Below, in pieces: positions 17,121-23,271 of a stretch of DNA of 45,790 nucleotides. The translations under genes were made by a program, and so were the position numbers. Position 1 is the first letter of the stretch. Each line of letters opens with the position of its first letter. This DNA comes from Planctomycetota bacterium (GTDB lineage Bacteria > Planctomycetota > UBA1135 > GCA-002686595), in contig JALWOP010000361.1 of the NCBI GenBank assembly GCA_027083445.1, forward strand, positions 1-45,790, in the 5' to 3' direction. The notes under the pieces are model-generated. The model made no database searches. It was not told the DNA's origin and worked only from the letters and a program-made list of their open reading frames with translations.

Positions 17121-18412
17121 GCGGATGCAGCCTCCACGTGGTCGGTCCGGCAGGCGCGGGCCAACTCGTCGGCCTGCTCCTCGGCGAGGGCCAAGACGGG
17201 GGGCAGGGCCTCGCCCAGGCGTTCGCGCAGCTCCGCACGCTGGTGGAACGCACCCATGAGCTCCTCGACCGCCGCGCGGGTCTCCAGGCGGGTGGGGTCG
17301 ACGATGCCCTGCGCTTGATCGCAGGTCTCGAAGATGCCGCGAAACTTGGGGCTGTAGGCGATGGCCGCCGCCGGTACCCCCGAGGAGAGGGCGGCGATCG
17401 TGGCGTGCATGCGGGTGCCGCAGAACCACTCCAGGCGCGCGATCAGATCCTTGACCTCGGTCACCGAGTAGTCGCCCTCCAGGAGAGCGATGCGCTCGGC
17501 GGGGAGGGAGGCGGCTACCGCGGCACAGGCCTCGGGGTCGGACTCGTAATGGCCGGGGGGCTCGAGCACGTGGGGCACCAGGACGATGCGCGCATCCGTC
17601 TCGTGGATCAGGGCATCGAGCAGCCCGGCGATGACCGCCCGGTAGTCGGCCTGGAAGCCGTAGTCGCGCCGCCCGCGCTCGGGGTCGAGGTAGACCAGAC
17701 CGCTGACGTTGACCCCAATCACGGGACCGTTGCCGGAGGCGAGCCACGCTTCGACCCGCTCCGAGAGGGGACGGGCGGGGCGCCGACGCTCCAGCAGGAA
17801 GGCCACATCGACTCCGAGACGGTGGCGCGATCCATCCCAGCGGTCACCGAGCAACTCGGCCAGGTTTTCGAGGCTGCGTGGATCGCGAGCCCAGGCCTGG
17901 GCGGCTCCAGCCACGACCCTGGCGGCGACCGCGCGCAGTTCCTCGTCGCGGAAGGGACCGTAGGTTTGGGGAGGCAGCACCAGGGGCGTGCCGCAGTCCA
18001 GGGCGATCTCCTTGGGGAGGGTCACCCCCCAAAAACGCTTGGGCCCGTAGAGATCGGTGAAGCTGTCGCCTCCCGAGAGGTCGAGGACCGCGTCGGCACG
18101 GCGGATCGCCTGGGCGCCGACGTTGCCCAGCCCACCCAGCCGAGCAGCGACGCGCATGGTCGCCAGGCTGTCCCCGCGCCAGTACCGGCGGGAGTGGTGG
18201 GCGCCCAGGCGCTGCACGGTGTAGCGCTTGCCCCGGGTTTCGAAGGGAACGCTGCGCAGGCCGTGGCCGTGGTCGAAAACGGTGATCTGGGCTCCCTCCA
18301 GCCGAGCCAGGAGAGCGGCCACCGTCGCATGGTGCAGGGCGCACACCCCTAGATTGGCGGTGCTTGGCGAGGCGCCGAAGAGGCAAATCCGGGGTCGGAC
18401 GGGGAGGGTCAC
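17117..18412 (-). CDS. Polysaccharide pyruvyl transferase family protein
   Basis: This protein of about 431 residues matches the PS_pyruv_trans family. It has an N-terminal RICLFGASPSTANLGVCAL, then DLSGGDSFTDLYGPKRFW (GGD at 114-116), GVNVSGLV (about 233-240) and a C-terminal CGTRMHATIAALSSGVPA (about 331-348), the usual site for the conserved Arg-x-His. Family members transfer pyruvate ketals from phosphoenolpyruvate to sugars of exopolysaccharides, though many uncharacterised members exist. No ATG suits the domain start; GTG 18412 is the best candidate. Longer forms would run into the divergent FrhB-like gene. It heads a three-gene minus-strand operon. Confidence 0.82.
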   Translation of the reverse strand: MTLPVRPRICLFGASPSTANLGVCALHHATVAALLARLEGAQITVFDHGHGLRSVPFETRGKRYTVQRLGAHHSRRYWRGDSLATMRVAARLGGLGNVGAQAIRRADAVLDLSGGDSFTDLYGPKRFWGVTLPKEIALDCGTPLVLPPQTYGPFRDEELRAVAARVVAGAAQAWARDPRSLENLAELLGDRWDGSRHRLGVDVAFLLERRRPARPLSERVEAWLASGNGPVIGVNVSGLVYLDPERGRRDYGFQADYRAVIAGLLDALIHETDARIVLVPHVLEPPGHYESDPEACAAVAASLPAERIALLEGDYSVTEVKDLIARLEWFCGTRMHATIAALSSGVPAAAIAYSPKFRGIFETCDQAQGIVDPTRLETRAAVEELMGAFHQRAELRERLGEALPPVLALAEEQADELARACRTDHVEAASA

Positions 18413-18539
18413 GGCAGGAGAGGCAGGGGACAGGGTATCCCTATCGGCACGGGAGGCGAATGCCCTATGCCCGCGGGAGCGATTCCGGGGCGGAGACGCG
18501 AGGAAGAGGCCTTCTGTGCCGATGGAGGGGCCAGGACCC
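18413..18539. promoter_or_regulatory. Divergent promoter region between the pyruvyl transferase-like and FrhB-like genes
   Basis: This gap of about 127 bases separates two divergent genes whose families often occur together in polysaccharide loci, so shared control is plausible. GGAGGGG at 18524-18530 is a good ribosome binding site for ATG 18540. I see no clear sigma-70 boxes. Confidence 0.35.
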
Positions 18540-19775
18540 ATGCTGCCCATCCTGCGCGATATCCGAGACGTGGCCGAGAAGCATCTGTGCACCGGATGCG
18601 GTGTCTGCGCCTACATGGCCCCGGACGCGATCGAGATGACCGATGACCCCGCCCGGGGCCTGCGGCCCAGGGTCACCCCCGGGGCCGATACCCGCCAAGC
18701 GCTGGCGGCCTGTCCCGGGGCGGGGCTCGAGCACGGTCCGGACCCGGAGGGCACCCTCGCGGAGCTGCGTCTGGGCTGGGGCCCGATCCTGGAACTGTGG
18801 GAGGGCTACGCCGCCGATCCAAAGATCCGCTGGCTGGCCTCCAGCGGCGGAGCGGCCACCGCGTTGGCTCTCTTCGCGATCGAGAAGCGAGGCATGGCTG
18901 GCGTACTACACATCGGCGCGCGACCGGACGAGCCCTACCGCAACCGAACACTGCTTTCGACCACGCGCAGCGAGCTCCTCGAAGCGACCGGCTCGCGCTA
19001 CGCCCCGGCGAGTCCCTGCGACGGGCTGGGCCGCATCGAAGAGGCCGAGGCCCCCTGCGTCCTGATCGGCAAGCCCTGCGACGTAGCCGGTGCAGCCAAG
19101 GCGGCGGCGCTGCGGCCCGCGCTGGCCGAGAAGCTCGGCCTCACCATCGGTCTCTTCTGCGCCGGAGTCCCCTCGACCGAGGGCACCCTGGAGATGATGC
19201 GGCGTATGGGCTTCGAGGATCCCAGCCGTGTCGAGCGTGTGCGCTACCGCGGTAAGGGCTGGCCCGGACACGCGGAGGTGGAAGGCGAAGGCCGTGTCGA
19301 GCGCCTGACCTATGCCCAGTCCTGGGGGGAGATCCTGCAGCGACACCGCCAGTGGCGCTGCTATGTCTGTGCCGATCACACCGGAGAATTCGCCGACATC
19401 GCCGTCGGCGATCCCTGGTACCGGGAGATTCCCGAGGGGGAGGCCGGCCGCTCCCTGATCCTGGTCCGCACCGAGCGCGGGCGTGCATTCCTCCAGGCGG
19501 CCCTGGAGGCAGGGGTCCTCGAAGCCGAGCGCGTCCCGGCGGATCGACTACCGGCCGCCCAGGCGAACCTCCTGCACACCCGGGGCGCGGTCTTCGGCCG
19601 CAGCCTCATCTGCCGCCTGCTCGGCGTTCCCGCGCCGGTCTATCGCGGTCTCTCCACCTTCGGGGTCTGGCTCAAACACCTCACCTGGAAGCAGCGGGCG
19701 CAGTCCCTCTACGGCACGCTCAAGCGCGTCCTGGTCAGCAAGAAGCTGTACCGACGCGAGCGCCTTCGGGGATGA
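18540..19775 (+). CDS. Coenzyme F420 hydrogenase/dehydrogenase beta-subunit (FrhB) family protein
   Basis: This 411-residue protein carries the FrhB/FdhB layout. An N-terminal iron-sulfur motif, CTGCGVC (C17, C20, C23), is followed by ASSGGAATALALFAIEK (about 100-116), IGKPCDVAGA (about 175-184), FCAGVPS (about 206-212) and RCYVCADHTGEFADIAVGDP (about 273-292). The fourth Cys of the usual CxxCxxCxxxCP is Ala27, although Pro28 is kept; C58 in AACPG might substitute. Family members are flavin/Fe-S oxidoreductases. In polysaccharide loci they sit beside pyruvyl transferases with an unknown role, perhaps reduction of a sugar or polymer group. An in-frame ATG at 18522 is an alternative start. The 3' end overlaps the convergent ligase-like gene by 41 bases. 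Confidence 0.83.
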   Translation: MLPILRDIRDVAEKHLCTGCGVCAYMAPDAIEMTDDPARGLRPRVTPGADTRQALAACPGAGLEHGPDPEGTLAELRLGWGPILELWEGYAADPKIRWLASSGGAATALALFAIEKRGMAGVLHIGARPDEPYRNRTLLSTTRSELLEATGSRYAPASPCDGLGRIEEAEAPCVLIGKPCDVAGAAKAAALRPALAEKLGLTIGLFCAGVPSTEGTLEMMRRMGFEDPSRVERVRYRGKGWPGHAEVEGEGRVERLTYAQSWGEILQRHRQWRCYVCADHTGEFADIAVGDPWYREIPEGEAGRSLILVRTERGRAFLQAALEAGVLEAERVPADRLPAAQANLLHTRGAVFGRSLICRLLGVPAPVYRGLSTFGVWLKHLTWKQRAQSLYGTLKRVLVSKKLYRRERLRG

Positions 19776-21183
19776 ACTGCCCCCGGCGGCGCCTGCGGCG
19801 TCCTTGCTGCCTGCGGTGTCCGGTTTGCTTCGAGGCGCGGCCCTCGCGACGCAGGAGAGGAGAACGCACGCTCCCCATGGAGGAGAGGGATCCCAGCACC
19901 AGGAACCAAACGAGCAGGCTCTGCTGGGAGTGGCTGATGCTCACCGCGTTGAACATGCAGATATGGGCGAAGAGGCTCACCCCCAGGGCCCAGGCCAGGG
20001 CGGTGGCATAGCGCGAACCACGCGCCGCGCGCCAGAGGCGACCGGCGTTGCCGAAGCTGCAGGCGATGATGCAGATGAAGAGGAAAAGGCCCAGCATGCC
20101 GCCGCGAACCGCCTCCTTGACGAACTGGTTGGTGAGGTCGAAGAGGTAGAAGCCCCAGTGCGCCGTGTCGGTCACCCCCAGAGCCGCCCACTCGCGCCAG
20201 TGGTTCACGGCGGCATCGATCAGGCGATAGCGGTGGTAGCCCGTCGAGCCGCTGACGACGCTGATGCGCCCGATCAGGTGCCAGATGGGCTTCTCCATCG
20301 CAAGGTGCAGGGCCACCGCACCAAAGAAGAGCGCCCAGCGGATGGGGCGCAGGGTCCTGCGCAGGGAGTACATCGCGGCTCCCAGTGCGACCGCGGCCAC
20401 GACCAGGATCGGCGTGCTCGATGCGCTGAAGAACACGATCCCCAGGATGGCGCAGCTCGCCGCGACTGCGAGGGGCCTGCCCCCCGGCCGCCACCAGCGG
20501 GCGGCCGCCAGGGGCAGCAGTACGGCCCAGTAACTCCCCGCGAGGATCGGATGCACGAAGGGTCCCATGCTGCGCAGGCGTCCATCGCGCACGATCGTCA
20601 CCGGGTTGGCTCCTCCCAGGAAAGCGAAGAGGTTCTTGCCGGTCTGGTGCTCGAAGAAGAAGAGGGCGAAGGTGGGCAGGGAGAGCCAACAAATCGCCGC
20701 GCTGATGCGGTCGAGGTCATTCCAGTCGCGAACCCAGCAGCGCACCAGCAGGTAGAGGCCGACAACGTCGAAGGTTACACCGGCCTGGTAGATGAAGGCT
20801 CCGAAGTTCCCCCGTAGGGCGACGTAGGCGAAGAGCTTGAACGCCGCCCAGGCAAAGATCAGCTTGTCGACCGTGTTCAGTTTCAGGTAGCGGTACTCGC
20901 CCTTGGCCAAGACCCGGGCGAAGCCGACCAGAATCAGCACGCGGATGAGACTGAAATCGAGGGTGGCGATCACGAGCCGCTGGGCGGTCGAGACGTAGCT
21001 CGAAAGGATCAGCAGCGGCAGGAAGGCGCTGCGGCGCCGAACCACAAGCAGGGCCAGGCCCAGGACCACGAGGACCGCCAGCCCCACCGGATGCAGGGTG
21101 GTGTGGTTGTAGTAGCTGCGCTGGCCGAAGCCGGAGGCGACGTAGGGCTGCTGGACAGCGGCGAGGAGCGGGGTGAGGCTCAT
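19735..21183 (-). CDS. O-antigen ligase/polymerase-like membrane protein (Wzy/WaaL-like)
   Basis: This 482-residue polytopic protein has about 10-12 hydrophobic helices. A large loop between late helices contains ISVVSGSTGYHRYRLIDAA and then HWREWAALGVTD, the arrangement seen in O-antigen ligases and Wzy polymerases, where Arg residues in the periplasmic loop act in catalysis. The SMGPFVHPILAGSYWA segment is also typical of this superfamily. It would polymerise or ligate the undecaprenyl-linked repeat units. The last 40 residues are very basic (a run of Arg) and lie in the part overlapping the convergent FrhB-like gene. ATG 21183 is just before the first helix. Confidence 0.8.
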   Translation of the reverse strand: MSLTPLLAAVQQPYVASGFGQRSYYNHTTLHPVGLAVLVVLGLALLVVRRRSAFLPLLILSSYVSTAQRLVIATLDFSLIRVLILVGFARVLAKGEYRYLKLNTVDKLIFAWAAFKLFAYVALRGNFGAFIYQAGVTFDVVGLYLLVRCWVRDWNDLDRISAAICWLSLPTFALFFFEHQTGKNLFAFLGGANPVTIVRDGRLRSMGPFVHPILAGSYWAVLLPLAAARWWRPGGRPLAVAASCAILGIVFFSASSTPILVVAAVALGAAMYSLRRTLRPIRWALFFGAVALHLAMEKPIWHLIGRISVVSGSTGYHRYRLIDAAVNHWREWAALGVTDTAHWGFYLFDLTNQFVKEAVRGGMLGLFLFICIIACSFGNAGRLWRAARGSRYATALAWALGVSLFAHICMFNAVSISHSQQSLLVWFLVLGSLSSMGSVRSPLLRREGRASKQTGHRRQQGRRRRRRGQFIPEGARVGTASC

Positions 21184-21202
21184 GGCAGGGGGCCTGGAAG
21201 GG

Positions 21203-21215
21203 CGATAGTGTATCG
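21203..21215. promoter_or_regulatory. Inverted repeat in the 57-base divergent region
   Basis: CGATA-GTG-TATCG is a perfect 5-bp inverted repeat midway between the ligase-like start (21183, minus) and the GT2 start (21241, plus). It could be an operator controlling both. No clear -35/-10 pair is visible. Confidence 0.3.
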
Positions 21216-21240
21216 ACCGCAGGGCTTCCCCCGCTGCAAC

Positions 21241-22197
21241 ATGTCCTCCGCAAGGCTTCCCCTCTCCGTCATCGTGGTCAGCTACGAGACACGCGAGCTG
21301 ACCCTGGCGTGCCTGCGCTCCCTCTACGCAGAGACCCCCGAGCTGGATTTCGAGCTCCTCGTGGTCGACAACGCCTCCACCGACGGCTCCGCACAGGCGA
21401 TCGCCGCGCAGTTCCCGGAGGCTCGACTCATGGCCCTGGAGAGCAACATCGGCTTCGGCGCCGCCAACAACCTGGCCGCGCAGGAGGCCCAGGGCCGGCG
21501 GATCCTCCTGCTCAACCCCGACACCGAGATTCGGGACCGAGCCGTCGAGCGTCTGGTCGCCTTCGCGGATGAGCACCCCCAGGCGCGCCTCTTCGGAGGG
21601 CGGACGGTCTTCCCCGACGGCTCCCTGAACCGGGGCTCCTGCTGGGGCGCGCCCACCCTCTGGAGCACCTTCTGTCTAGCTGCCGGCTGGGCCAACCGCT
21701 TCCAGAACTGCGCCTGGCTCCACCCCGAGGGGCTCGGGGCTTGGCAACGCGACAGCGTGCGTGAGGTCGCCATCGTCTCGGGCTGCTTCCTCTTGATCGA
21801 CACGGAGCTTTGGCATGCGCTGGGTGGCTTTCACCCCGCCTTCTTCATGTACGGCGAGGATGCGGACCTCTGTCTGCGGGCCCGGGATCTGGGGGCGAGA
21901 GCCCTGATCTGTCCCGAGGCGGAGATCATGCATCTGGGCGGAGCGTCGGAGCGGGTGCGTGCCGACAAGATGGTGCGGCTCTTCACCGCCAAGGCTCAGA
22001 TGTTCCGTATGCACTGGGGGAGGGTGCGGGGGCGGATCGGCGTGGCGCTGCTCGACCTGTGGGCGCTGTGGCGCGTCGTCGCCTTGAAGCTGGCCCGGCG
22101 TCGAGCCGCGCTCGCCCAGTGGCGCGACGTCCTCGCGCGGCGGGGGGAGTGGCACCGCGCCTTTGCCGAGGCCCCCCTGCTCAACCCTCGAAGGTGA
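21241..22197 (+). CDS. GT2 family glycosyltransferase (rhamnosyltransferase-like)
   Basis: This 318-residue protein begins LPLSVIVVSYETRELTLAC, continues VVDNASTDGSAQ and has NPDTE at 92-96, the DXD-type site of the WbbL/RfbF-like rhamnosyltransferase branch of GT2. SGCFLLIDTELWHALGGF and MYGEDADLCLRAR (about 203-216) are also hallmarks of this branch, with the ED pair as probable catalytic residues. A basic C-terminal tail follows. ATG 21241 is 57 bases from the divergent ligase-like gene. The 3' end overlaps the convergent PssE-like gene by 17 bases. It probably transfers rhamnose or another deoxysugar to the growing repeat unit, which is an inference from subfamily resemblance. Confidence 0.88.
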   Translation: MSSARLPLSVIVVSYETRELTLACLRSLYAETPELDFELLVVDNASTDGSAQAIAAQFPEARLMALESNIGFGAANNLAAQEAQGRRILLLNPDTEIRDRAVERLVAFADEHPQARLFGGRTVFPDGSLNRGSCWGAPTLWSTFCLAAGWANRFQNCAWLHPEGLGAWQRDSVREVAIVSGCFLLIDTELWHALGGFHPAFFMYGEDADLCLRARDLGARALICPEAEIMHLGGASERVRADKMVRLFTAKAQMFRMHWGRVRGRIGVALLDLWALWRVVALKLARRRAALAQWRDVLARRGEWHRAFAEAPLLNPRR

Positions 22198-22660
22198 ACT
22201 TGCGCAGGGTGGAGAGCAGCTCTTCGGATGCCCGATCACCGATCCGGCCGAGGCATTCCAGGCTGTCGATGCGCGCCAGGAGCACCGCTAGCTCTTCCTC
22301 GTCCATGGCGACATGGACCAGGCCCCGCTCGCGGAAGCGACGGGCCGTGGCGAGCTGATGCTCGTTGCGATGCTCCCCCAGGGAGGCCCGGCGCGGCATG
22401 ACGATCAGCGGTTTGCCGTGTTGGAGTGCACCGAGGATCGTGCCCATACCCGCATGGCCGACGATCGCGTCGGCCTTCGCGAAGCGGCTGCCAAAATCCC
22501 CTGGGGCGAGGGAGGGGACGCTGCGGATGTGCCGGGTCGGCTTGGCTCCCTCGCCTACCTGGGCGAAGACGTCATCCCGGCCCACGGATGCGGCCCAGGA
22601 GTCGACGGCGCCGATCAGCCGGTCGAAAGGGATCTGGGTGCCGACGGTGACGAAGATCAC
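22181..22660 (-). CDS. PssE/Alg13-like glycosyltransferase catalytic subunit (GT28 C-terminal domain)
   Basis: This 159-residue protein is a single GT28 C-terminal (Alg13-type) domain. It starts VIFVTVGTQIPFDRLI and has VGHAGMGTILGALQHGKPL followed by MPRRASLGEHRNEHQ, the UDP-sugar binding segment. In exopolysaccharide systems such a protein pairs with a PssD/Alg14-like membrane-anchoring subunit to form one enzyme. That partner is directly upstream: GTG 22660 overlaps its TGA as GTGA, which sets both the start and the likely 1:1 production. The 3' end overlaps the convergent GT2 gene by 17 bases. Confidence 0.85.
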   Translation of the reverse strand: MIFVTVGTQIPFDRLIGAVDSWAASVGRDDVFAQVGEGAKPTRHIRSVPSLAPGDFGSRFAKADAIVGHAGMGTILGALQHGKPLIVMPRRASLGEHRNEHQLATARRFRERGLVHVAMDEEELAVLLARIDSLECLGRIGDRASEELLSTLRKFTFEG

Positions 22661-23109
22661 GAGAGCACGCTCCCCGCGTAACCGGGGCCACCTGGGGCGG
22701 CCAGGTGCTCCCACTGGGTCAGCCAGAGGTCGGCGAACTTTCCGACCTTGGCCCCCGAAAGGGAGAGCTCCTCGACATTGGCGATCGAGTCGACCCAGAT
22801 CGTGCGTGCCCCGACCCACTTGCCCATGCGCAGGGCGAAGTAGCCCGGTGCGGCCCCGGTAGAGATGACGACGTCCGGCCGCTCGCGCAGGAGCAGGCGC
22901 AGGATGCGCCAGGCGCAGCGCACCAGGGCGAGCTTGTCCCAGCGCGTGGCGTCGGGGATGAGGGCGAAACGGGCGCTCGGTGCGGCGGAGGCGTAGTCGG
23001 GGTGGGTACTGGCGACGACCAGATCCGCGCCGTCGAAGGCTGGGAGCAGGCGCGTCAGTTGGACGAAGTGTCCTCCCGGGGAGGCTAGGGCGAGGACCTT
23101 TTGGGTCAT
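22657..23109 (-). CDS. PssD/Alg14-like glycosyltransferase subunit
   Basis: This 150-residue protein begins KVLALASPGGHFVQL, the Alg14/PssD signature with its GGH, and continues with RPDVVISTGAAPGYFAL and IWVDSIANVEELSLSG, the counterpart of the conserved ES-x-A-R region. In this family it anchors and completes the active site of the Alg13/PssE subunit encoded next. The N-terminus lacks the long membrane helix of eukaryotic Alg14, as in many bacterial versions. ATG 23109 is chosen over an upstream start adding 18 unrelated residues. The function, adding a second or later sugar to the undecaprenyl-linked precursor, is inferred. Confidence 0.85.
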   Translation of the reverse strand: MTQKVLALASPGGHFVQLTRLLPAFDGADLVVASTHPDYASAAPSARFALIPDATRWDKLALVRCAWRILRLLLRERPDVVISTGAAPGYFALRMGKWVGARTIWVDSIANVEELSLSGAKVGKFADLWLTQWEHLAAPGGPGYAGSVLS

Positions 23110-23220
23110 GGGAGTTCCATCGGCAGGGGACGGCCGGCGGTGAACCCCGATGTCGCAATGCATCGACGACGTGGAGCGGCATCGGGACCGTGGGGTGTCG
23201 AGCCCAGCCTCCCTCCCCGG

Positions 23221-23247
23221 ATCGCGGAGGGCAAGACCCTCCGCGAT
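23221..23247 (-). terminator. Strong 11-bp hairpin downstream of the beta-helix lipoprotein gene
   Basis: ATCGCGGAGGG (23221-23231) and CCCTCCGCGAT (23237-23247) form a perfect 11-bp stem with a 5-base loop, 24 bases past the stop of the minus-strand lipoprotein gene and before the PssD start. No T-run follows, so it may be a structural 3' end, an attenuator or a weak terminator. It is the longest perfect stem I noticed in the window. Confidence 0.55.
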
Positions 23248-23271
23248 GGGAGCCGATGAATCCCCGGGCGA

